From: Lamprobacter sp046541315
GTDB lineage: Bacteria; Pseudomonadota; Gammaproteobacteria; Chromatiales; Chromatiaceae
Reading direction: 5' to 3'
Length of the DNA stretch: 19,489 nt
Assembly: GCF_046541315.1 (NCBI RefSeq)
Contig: NZ_JBKHDN010000030.1
Span: 1 to 19,489 of the forward strand
A program made the position numbers and the translations under genes. Positions 1 through 6,766 of this stretch are shown here, piece after piece. Numbering within the stretch: the stretch's first letter is position 1; every line of letters starts with the position of its first letter. The notes beneath the pieces were generated by a model that did no database searches, was not told the origin of the DNA, and saw only the letters and a list, made by a program, of their open reading frames with translations.

Positions 1-191
1 GTGCGCGGATCATCGGCCTCGTGCAGCACGCGGCGATTGAAGGCCAGCCAGGTCAGCTCGCGGTTGAGGTAGAGTGCGGGGTCGTCCAGGTCCGGCTCTG
101 GGTTGACGGCCGGCGCATCGGTGTCGACCGATTCGAGATCGGCCTCGTCGTCGTCCTCGACGTTGGGGTGGTGTGCGCTGGCATCGTTCAT
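1..191 (-). CDS. ppk1: Polyphosphate kinase Ppk1, N-terminal fragment (continues beyond window)
   Basis: Ppk1 reversibly transfers the ATP gamma-phosphate onto long-chain polyphosphate. Only the first 63 codons are present, read leftward from an ATG at 191 and cut by the window edge at base 1. The first ~38 residues are an acidic, low-complexity leader rich in Asp, Glu and Pro. They are followed by LYLNRELTWLAFNRRVL at about residues 40-56, the hallmark start of the Ppk1 N-terminal domain, and then HEADDPR. A GGAAG Shine-Dalgarno-like sequence lies just upstream of the ATG. The gene is divergent from cmoA across ~146 bp, which must hold both promoters. I saw no convincing -35/-10 pair, although a TAGGATAAT-like AT-rich stretch near 247-255 on the minus strand could be its -10. 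The identity rests on this short but characteristic block; the catalytic histidines lie outside the window. Confidence 0.88.
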   Translation of the reverse strand, partial: MNDASAHHPNVEDDDEADLESVDTDAPAVNPEPDLDDPALYLNRELTWLAFNRRVLHEADDPR

Positions 192-337
192 GAGTGGGCT
201 TCCGTGGTGAGCACGTCGATCAACAGGGACAAATCTTCTCATCCATTATCCTAACAGGGCTCGGCGGTCATGGTCCGTGATGCTGAAACCGGGCCGCCGT
301 CGCTGGGCACTATCTTGGTCTGATTCGAGACGTTGCG

Positions 338-1081
338 ATGTCCCCTTCATGCGTTGACACCCTCTACGCGAGCGCCGACGCGCCCCGCGGCGATTTCGTC
401 TTCGACGAGCGCGTCGCGCGCGTGTTCGCCGACATGCTCGCGCGCTCGGTGCCCGGCTTGGCCGAGCTGGTGCGCCTGATCGGCCTGCTCGGCGCCCGCC
501 TCGTACAGCCGGGGACGCGCGTCTACGATCTGGGCTGCTCGCTTGGTGCCAGCAGCGCCAGCATCCTCGCCCGGCTGCCGCCGACCCTGGACGACGAGGA
601 CGCCGCCATCCGTATCTATGCCGTCGACCAGGCGCCCGCGATGCTCGATGGGCTGCGGCTGCGGCTCGACGAGGCGATCCGGCGCGGTCGATTGCAGCCG
701 ATCTGCGCCGATCTGGCCGATGTCGTCATCGCCGATGCCAGCCTGGTGGTGCTGAACCTGACGCTGCAATTCCTCGCCCCCGAGCAGCGCCTGCCATTGT
801 TGCGGCGCATCCGGGCCGGACTGCGACCGGGCGGGGCGCTGCTCCTGGCCGAGAAGGTCGCCTTGAGCGAGGACGATGGACTCTTGACCCGGGTGCATGC
901 CGACTTCAAGGCCGCGCAGGGCTACAGCCAGCTCGAGATCGCGCGCAAGCGCGCGGCCTTGGAGCAGGTGTTGATCCCGGAGAGCAGGCGGACGCATCGG
1001 GACCGCTTGCGGGAGGCCGGCTTCACGCGCATCGAGCCCTTCTTCCAATGCCTGAGCTTCGTCGGTTGGATCGCGCGCTGA
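338..1081 (+). CDS. cmoA: Carboxy-S-adenosyl-L-methionine synthase CmoA
   Basis: CmoA converts SAM and prephenate to carboxy-SAM and phenylpyruvate, supplying the carboxymethyl donor for CmoB in forming 5-oxyacetyluridine at tRNA position 34. The 247-residue protein has the normal family length. It shows FVFDERVARVFADML at residues 20-34, the class I methyltransferase SAM loop VYDLGCSLGAS at 62-72, VLNLTLQFL in the middle, and the conserved block with DFKAAQGYSQLEIARKRAAL towards the C-terminus. It ends with the FQCLSFVGW block typical of CmoA. Its stop overlaps the proposed cmoB start by one base (TGATG at 1079-1083), which indicates a coupled two-gene operon. The cytoplasmic assignment is family knowledge. 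Nothing in the sequence is odd. Confidence 0.96.
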   Translation: MSPSCVDTLYASADAPRGDFVFDERVARVFADMLARSVPGLAELVRLIGLLGARLVQPGTRVYDLGCSLGASSASILARLPPTLDDEDAAIRIYAVDQAPAMLDGLRLRLDEAIRRGRLQPICADLADVVIADASLVVLNLTLQFLAPEQRLPLLRRIRAGLRPGGALLLAEKVALSEDDGLLTRVHADFKAAQGYSQLEIARKRAALEQVLIPESRRTHRDRLREAGFTRIEPFFQCLSFVGWIAR

Positions 1082-2163
1082 TGCTCATCGAACAGGCCCT
1101 CAGCCACCGCTTCGCCGGCTTCTTCGAGGCCTTGCGCGCAACCCCGCTCGCCGCTTGGGCTCCGGCCTTGGAGCGTCGCACTGCGCAACGGCTGCGGCCG
1201 GATCGGCATGGCGATCTCGGCACCTGGGTCGCGGCCCTGGAGCGGCTGCCGGCGCTGCCGGCGGAGCGGGTGACGCTGGACCGGCCCTGCGTCGGCGTTG
1301 CGCGCGCGCAACCACTGCCGGCGGCGCTGAGGACCCAGCTCCAGCAGGCGCTGGAGTCGTTGCAGCCCTGGCGCAAGGGGCCGTTCTGCCTGCACGGGGT
1401 CGAACTCGATGCCGAGTGGCGCTCGGACTGGAAGTGGGCACGGCTGGCCGGGGCCATCGCGCCCCTGGGCGGGCGGCGGGTGCTCGATGTCGGCTGCGGC
1501 AATGGTTATTATGGCTTTCGCGCGCTCGGCGCTGGCGCCGACCTGGTGCTCGGTATCGATCCGACGCCGCGTTTCGTGCTCCAGTTCCTCGCCCTCAATC
1601 GGCTCATCGGCGCCGAACGGCTGGCCGTGCTGCCGCTCGCCGATGATGACCTGCCGGGCCTCTGCCAGGCCGCCGCCGGCGGTTTCGACACCCTCTTCTC
1701 GATGGGCGTGCTCTATCATCGCCGCGATCCCACCCAACACTTGGCACGCTTGCGCGACTGCCTCCGCCCGGGTGGAGAGCTGGTCCTGGAGACGCTGGTG
1801 ATCGATCGCCCGGAGTCGTTCGAACAAGCGCCTTGCAAGGGTGCGGCCGCGAACCGCGAGCGAGCCAGTGGCGATCGGCCAGGAACGCCCCAGACCCTGA
1901 TCCCGGCTGGGCGCTATGCGCGGATGCGCAATGTCCACGCGATCCCGAGCGTCGCCACCCTGATGGACTGGATCGCGGCGGCCGGTTACCGTGAGATCCG
2001 GTTGGTCGATCTGTCCCGCACCACCACGCAAGAGCAACGCGCGACGCCTTGGATGCGCTTTCAGTCGTTGGCCGATTTTCTCGATCCGCGGGATCCGAAT
2101 CTCACCGTCGAGGGCCATCCAGCGCCGGTGCGCGCACTCCTGCTCGCCGAGCGCGCCCGCTGA
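1081..2163 (+). CDS. cmoB: tRNA U34 carboxymethyltransferase CmoB
   Basis: CmoB transfers the carboxymethyl group of carboxy-SAM to 5-hydroxyuridine at tRNA position 34, giving cmo5U and widening wobble decoding. Family blocks are all present: PWRKGPFCLHGVELDAEWRS at about residues 97-115, the SAM-type loop DVGCGNGYYGF at 136-146, GIDPTP at 158-163, FSMGVLYHRR at 206-215, ELVLETLVID at 233-242, GRYARMRNV at 277-285 and SLADFLDP near the end. I chose the ATG at 1081 (360 aa) because it overlaps the cmoA stop as TGATG. An in-frame ATG at 1048 would add 11 residues inside cmoA; neither start has a strong Shine-Dalgarno. Compared with E. coli CmoB (about 323 aa from memory), residues ~243-272 form an extra Ala/Arg/Gly-rich stretch between the ETLVID strand and the GRYARMRNV motif. 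The reading frame stays open, so this is an insertion and not a break. Confidence 0.95.
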   Translation: MLIEQALSHRFAGFFEALRATPLAAWAPALERRTAQRLRPDRHGDLGTWVAALERLPALPAERVTLDRPCVGVARAQPLPAALRTQLQQALESLQPWRKGPFCLHGVELDAEWRSDWKWARLAGAIAPLGGRRVLDVGCGNGYYGFRALGAGADLVLGIDPTPRFVLQFLALNRLIGAERLAVLPLADDDLPGLCQAAAGGFDTLFSMGVLYHRRDPTQHLARLRDCLRPGGELVLETLVIDRPESFEQAPCKGAAANRERASGDRPGTPQTLIPAGRYARMRNVHAIPSVATLMDWIAAAGYREIRLVDLSRTTTQEQRATPWMRFQSLADFLDPRDPNLTVEGHPAPVRALLLAERAR

Positions 2164-2294
2164 GGGTGCGCTGCCAGCGACCCGTTCCGCGGCCGGTTCG
2201 TGCCCGCTCGCTGCGCTTCATCGTTGTCATTGCCCCGGCACGCCACGACACTTAAGGGCAATCCCTCCCCGTTAGTCTGTCTTGAGAACCCCGC

Positions 2295-3623
2295 GTGAGA
2301 CGCCTTTTCACATTGTTGCTGCCCATCCTCATCCTCGCCATGGGTGTCGGTGCCTTCCTCATCCTAAAGTCGACCAAGCCCGAGCAAGCTTCGCCCACGG
2401 TGCAAGAGCGGATCTGGCGAGTCGAGGTCGAGCCGGTCGAGCGCATCACCGCCGCGCCCCAGCTCGAACTGTACGGCCGGGTCGAGACCCCGGATCTGCT
2501 GCGCGCGGCCGCCTCGGCGGCGGCCTGGGTGACCGAGGTGCGGGTACAGGACGGGGATGCGGTCGCCGAGGGCGAGCTGTTGCTGCGTCTCGACGAGCGC
2601 GATTTCCGTCCGCGCATCGCCCAGGCCGAGGCCGAGATCGCCGATCTCGAAGCGCAAATCGACAGCGAGAAGAACCGCGTCGAGACCGATCGCCGCGCGC
2701 TTGAGCAAGAGCGGCGCCTGCTGCAACTGGCGCGGGACGCGGTGGCGCGGCAACAACGCCTGAGGACGCAGCAGGTCGGCGCCGAACAGGCCCTGGACGA
2801 TGCCAAGCGCACCGAGGCCCAGCAGCAACTGGCGGTCACCAACCGCGAGATGGGGATCGCCGACCATCCGAGCCGGTTGCGTGGGCTTGAGGCGCGGCTC
2901 GCCAGCGCCGAGGCGCGACTGGCGGAACTGCGGCTCGAACTCGAGCGCGCGCGGATCCGCGCGCCCCAAGCCGGCATCGTCACCGGCGTCGAGGTGACCG
3001 AGGGCGATCAGGTCAGCCAGGGCGAGGTGCTGGTGCGTCTCTATGCCACCGACAGCCTGGAGGTTCGGGCGCGGGTGCCGGCGCCCTATCAGGACGAGCT
3101 GATCGCGGCGGTCACCGAAGGCGTGGCGCTGAGGGCGAGCGCGATGGTCGGCGGCGAGGCCCTGAGATTGCGCTTTGACCGGTTAGCGGGGGAGGCCGAC
3201 CCCAGCGGGGTCGATGCCTTGTTCGAGGTCGCGGGCGAGCCGGGCCTGGTGCGCTTGGGCCAGCTCTTGAGCCTGACCCTGGAACGGCCGAACCGCGAGG
3301 CGCTGGTCGAGGTTCCGTTCCGCGCCGTCTATGGCAGCGGTCGCCTCTATGTGGTCGAGGATGGGCGCATGCGCGGTCTCGATGTCGAGACGCTGGGCAC
3401 CCGCCTCGGCGCGCATGGCGAGGAACGGCTGTTGGTGCGTTCCGATGAACTCGAGCCGGGGGATGCGCTGGTGACCACCCACATGCCGAATGCGGTCGAG
3501 GGGCTGCGGGTCGAGATCATCGGTGCCGAGGCCGCCGATGCCGATGCGGACCCCGATTCCGCTGAGGCCCCCGATGCCGCTGGAGAGACCGCCGGAGAAA
3601 CCGCTGGAGAAGATGGTCGATGA
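2295..3623 (+). CDS. RND efflux periplasmic adaptor (membrane fusion protein)
   Basis: This is the periplasmic adaptor of a tripartite RND exporter, linking the inner-membrane permease to an outer-membrane channel. The 442-residue protein begins at a GTG and has a single hydrophobic N-terminal anchor at about residues 4-24. The split biotinyl-lipoyl domain follows: first half at ~70-100 (VTEVRVQDGDAVAEGELLLR) and second half at ~220-250 (RAPQAGIVTGVEVTEGDQVS). Between them, at ~105-218, is a Glu/Arg/Ala-rich helical hairpin with heptad-like spacing. A beta-barrel and membrane-proximal domain make up the rest. The C-terminal ~30 residues are an unusual acidic Ala/Asp/Glu/Gly tail ending in repeated AGET units, encoded by near-perfect 12-bp repeats around 3583-3612. 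Its TGA overlaps the permease ATG (ATGA, 3620-3623), so translation is coupled. No outer-membrane channel or regulator gene is adjacent, and substrate cannot be read from sequence. Confidence 0.9.
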   Translation: MRRLFTLLLPILILAMGVGAFLILKSTKPEQASPTVQERIWRVEVEPVERITAAPQLELYGRVETPDLLRAAASAAAWVTEVRVQDGDAVAEGELLLRLDERDFRPRIAQAEAEIADLEAQIDSEKNRVETDRRALEQERRLLQLARDAVARQQRLRTQQVGAEQALDDAKRTEAQQQLAVTNREMGIADHPSRLRGLEARLASAEARLAELRLELERARIRAPQAGIVTGVEVTEGDQVSQGEVLVRLYATDSLEVRARVPAPYQDELIAAVTEGVALRASAMVGGEALRLRFDRLAGEADPSGVDALFEVAGEPGLVRLGQLLSLTLERPNREALVEVPFRAVYGSGRLYVVEDGRMRGLDVETLGTRLGAHGEERLLVRSDELEPGDALVTTHMPNAVEGLRVEIIGAEAADADADPDSAEAPDAAGETAGETAGEDGR

Positions 3624-6600
3624 AACGGCTCGAACAACACCGCACCGACATCATCGGCCTGTTTGCCCACCACAAGGTCGCGGCGAACCTGCTGATGGTG
3701 ATTATGCTGCTGACCGGCGTCTTCGCGCTGGATCGGCTCAATGTGCAGTTCTTCCCGACCTTCGAGCTGGATATCGTCTCGGTGCGCGTGGTCTGGTCCG
3801 GTGCCAGCGCCGAGGATATCGAGGACGGCATCACCGACCCGCTCGAACAGCGCCTGCGCACTGTCGACGGGCTCGACAAGATGACCTCGACCTCCAGTCA
3901 GGGCGTCTCGGCGATCACCCTCGAGTTCAAGGAGGGCGTCGATCCGCTGTTGGCCCTGGATGAGGTCCGGCGAGCGGTGGATGAGTTCCGCAACTTCCCG
4001 CAGGATGCCGAGAAGCCGGAGGTCGCGCTGGCGACGCGCTATGAGCAGGTCGCGCGGCTGCTGATCACCGGGCTCCAGAATCGTGACGAGATGCGTCGGC
4101 TCGCCCGCCGCTTCGAGACCGAGCTGCTCGAGCGCGGTCTCGATCAGGTGCAGATCAACGGCCTACCGGAGGAGGAGATCCGCATCCAAGTCGATCACGA
4201 CGCCCTCGAACAGCTCGACACCGGTTTGCGCGAGATCGGCCAGCGCGTCAGCGATTTCAGCCTGGATCTGCCCGCCGGTTCGATCGGCCGCGATGAAGGC
4301 TCGCGCGAGCTGCGCAGCCTGGACAAGCGCCGCGAAGCCTTGGGGTTTGAACAGATTCCGATCCGCGCCGACCAACAGCTGCGGGTCGAACTCGGCGATG
4401 TGGCCAACATCGAGCGGGTGCCGCGCGATCGCTCGGTGCTGCTCACGGTCGATGGAGAGCCGGCGATCGAAATGGTGCTGCAACGCAGCGAGCGCGGCGA
4501 CACCCTGGAGGCCGCGCGCGCCTTCAGCCAATGGCTGGAAGAGACGCGCCAGAGTCTACCGCCCGGCATCGAGATCAGCGTCTACGATGCCTCCTGGGAA
4601 CTGGTGCGCGATCGCATCATGCTGCTGGTGACCAATGGTCTCGGCGGGCTGGTGCTGGTGGTGGCGATCCTCTATCTGTTCCTCACCGGTCGGGTCGCCT
4701 TCTGGGTCGCCTGGGGGATCCCGGTCTCCTTCGCCGCGACGCTGTTCATCCTCTACCTGGTCGGCGGCAGCATCAACATGATCAGCCTGTTCGCGCTGAT
4801 CATGGCGCTCGGCATCATCGTCGACGACGCCATCGTCGTCGGCGAGGACGCGATGGCGCACTACCAGATGGGCGAAGACCCCTTGCTGGCGGCCGAGGGC
4901 GGCGCGCGGCGCATGCTGGCCCCGGTCATCGCCTCATCGCTCACCACCATCGCTGCATTCCTGCCGCTGATCCTGGTCGGCGGGCGCATCGGCAACATCC
5001 TTGGCGACATCCCGATCGTGATCATCTGCGTCATCCTGGCCTCGTTGGTCGAGAGCTTCCTGGTGCTGCCGGGGCATCTGCGCAACGCCTTCGTGCATAC
5101 GCACGAGATCAAGCCGAATTCGCTGCGCGCTCGGCTCGACCGCGGCTTCGAGTGGTTCCGCGAGCGTGCCTTCCGGCCACTGGTGATCGTCGCGGTGCGC
5201 CAGCGTTTTGCGACCGTCGCCGCCGCCATTGCCCTCTTGACCGTCGCCATCGGGCTGCTCGCGGGCGGTCGCTTTGGCTTCGTCTTCTTCCCGACGCCCG
5301 AGGCGCAAATCATCAATGCCAACGTGACCTTCGCCGCCGGCACGCCGCGCGCGCGCGTCGATCGGTTCCTGGCGCACCTGGAGGAGACGCTGGCCGAGAC
5401 CGAGCAGGCACTCGATCAAGGCCCGTTGATCAACGTCGTCCTGGCCTTTCACGGTTCCAAGAGCGGCGCCGGCAGTGGCTCCGCCGCCGATCAGCTCGGT
5501 TCGCTGCAGATCGAGCTGGTCGAGCCCGATCTGCGCGCTGTGCGCAATAACGAGCTGATCCGGGCTTGGCGCGCACGCATCGACAGACCGGCGGGGCTGG
5601 AGTCGCTGAACATCACCGCGCGCCGGGTCGGCCCGCCTGGGCGGGATCTGACCATCCGGCTGACCGGCGCCTCGGCGGAGCAGCTCAAACGCGCTGCGCT
5701 GACGCTGTCCGAGACCCTGACCGGTATCGACGGCGTGCTCGAGGTCGAGGACGACATGCCCTATGGGCGGGAGCAGTTGATCTATCGACTGACGCCGGTC
5801 GGCGAGGCGCTGGGGCTGACCGTGTCCGAGCTTGGGCGCCAACTGCGCACCGCCTTCGATGGCCAACTGGTGCAGATCCTTCAGGATGGCGCCGACGAGG
5901 TCGAGGTCCGGGTCATGCTGCCCGCCGCCGAGCGAGGCACCCTGGCGAGCCTGTATCGGCTCAATGTGCGCACCCCGGCGGGCGATTCGGTGCCGCTGAC
6001 GGCGGTGGCGGAGTGGACGTCGCGGCGTGGCTTCGAGGTCCTCCGGCATGCCGAGGGCAAGCTCGCGGTCGAGGTCAGCGCCGATGTCGATGCCAATGTG
6101 ACCACCGTTGGCGAGGTCATCGCGGGCCTCGAGGACGGCACCCTGGAACAGCTCCAACGCGACTACGGCATCGATTATTCGTTCGAGGGCCGCTCGGCCG
6201 ACCAGCGCGATACCCTGTCCGACATGCGCAAGGGCCTGGTGCTCGGGCTGATCCTGATCTACCTGATCCTGGCCTGGGTGTTTTCCTCTTACGGCTGGCC
6301 GCTGGTGGTGATGGCGGTGATCCCGTTCGGCCTCACCGGCGCCTTGTTCGGGCACTGGATCATGGGCATCGATCTGACCATCCTGTCGCTGTTCGGGATG
6401 TTCGGCCTCTCCGGGATCGTCGTCAACGACTCGATCATCCTGGTCAGCTTCTACCAGCAGCTGCGCGGCGAGGGGCTGTCGATCCAGCAGGCGTTGATCG
6501 AGGCCGCCAGCCAGCGCCTACGGGCGGTGCTGCTGACCTCGCTGACCACGATCGCCGGACTCATGCCGCTGTTGTTCGAGACCTCCTATCAGGCGCAGTT

Positions 6601-6766
6601 CCTGATCCCGATGGCGACCTCGATGGCCTTCGGCCTCGGCTTCGCGACGCTGCTGATCCTGCTGGTGATCCCGGCGCTGCTGTCGTTGCACGAGAGCGCG
6701 CATGGGCGACTGCGGCAATGGTGGCGGCCTACAACAACGGAACCATTAAAAGCGCGACCACATTGA
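3620..6766 (+). CDS. RND efflux permease, HAE-1-like inner-membrane transporter
   Basis: This is a proton-driven RND permease (AcrB/MexB superfamily) of 1048 residues, the usual length, working with the adaptor just upstream. The first membrane helix is at ~18-37. It is followed by the porter region with NVQFFPTFELD and SGASAEDIEDGITDPLEQ. Helices 2-6 run from ~333 to ~490, and the TM4 proton-relay pair is visible as D402-D403 within GIIVDDAIVVGEDA. The second periplasmic loop spans about 550-860, then five or six helices follow. TM10 reads FGLSGIVVNDSIILV with N936-D937, where AcrB has GLSAKNA with the relay Lys940. No Lys is present there, as in several non-AcrB RND branches. The last ~38 bases overlap the 3' end of the convergent membrane pyrophosphatase gene, so no dedicated terminator separates them. 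The substrate class is unknown; heavy-metal (HME) exporters are less likely because I see no metal-binding signature. Confidence 0.93.
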   Translation: MKRLEQHRTDIIGLFAHHKVAANLLMVIMLLTGVFALDRLNVQFFPTFELDIVSVRVVWSGASAEDIEDGITDPLEQRLRTVDGLDKMTSTSSQGVSAITLEFKEGVDPLLALDEVRRAVDEFRNFPQDAEKPEVALATRYEQVARLLITGLQNRDEMRRLARRFETELLERGLDQVQINGLPEEEIRIQVDHDALEQLDTGLREIGQRVSDFSLDLPAGSIGRDEGSRELRSLDKRREALGFEQIPIRADQQLRVELGDVANIERVPRDRSVLLTVDGEPAIEMVLQRSERGDTLEAARAFSQWLEETRQSLPPGIEISVYDASWELVRDRIMLLVTNGLGGLVLVVAILYLFLTGRVAFWVAWGIPVSFAATLFILYLVGGSINMISLFALIMALGIIVDDAIVVGEDAMAHYQMGEDPLLAAEGGARRMLAPVIASSLTTIAAFLPLILVGGRIGNILGDIPIVIICVILASLVESFLVLPGHLRNAFVHTHEIKPNSLRARLDRGFEWFRERAFRPLVIVAVRQRFATVAAAIALLTVAIGLLAGGRFGFVFFPTPEAQIINANVTFAAGTPRARVDRFLAHLEETLAETEQALDQGPLINVVLAFHGSKSGAGSGSAADQLGSLQIELVEPDLRAVRNNELIRAWRARIDRPAGLESLNITARRVGPPGRDLTIRLTGASAEQLKRAALTLSETLTGIDGVLEVEDDMPYGREQLIYRLTPVGEALGLTVSELGRQLRTAFDGQLVQILQDGADEVEVRVMLPAAERGTLASLYRLNVRTPAGDSVPLTAVAEWTSRRGFEVLRHAEGKLAVEVSADVDANVTTVGEVIAGLEDGTLEQLQRDYGIDYSFEGRSADQRDTLSDMRKGLVLGLILIYLILAWVFSSYGWPLVVMAVIPFGLTGALFGHWIMGIDLTILSLFGMFGLSGIVVNDSIILVSFYQQLRGEGLSIQQALIEAASQRLRAVLLTSLTTIAGLMPLLFETSYQAQFLIPMATSMAFGLGFATLLILLVIPALLSLHESAHGRLRQWWRPTTTEPLKARPH

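Noticed and set aside
21..254. A 77-codon plus-strand frame at the left edge
   Set aside because: The opposite strand encodes the conserved Ppk1 N-terminus over the same bases; this frame has no motif.
1048..1080. Longer CmoB start inside cmoA
   Set aside because: The ATG at 1081 overlaps the cmoA stop as TGATG, a common coupling arrangement; the extra 11 residues do not resemble the family N-terminus.
922..2118. A 398-codon minus-strand open frame opposite cmoA/cmoB
   Set aside because: Both sense genes carry complete family motifs; the antisense product has shadow-like composition.
4934..6355. A 473-codon minus-strand open frame inside the RND permease
   Set aside because: It is the complement of conserved RND codons and its product is rich in Gln, His, Arg and Asp without hydrophobic core patterns.
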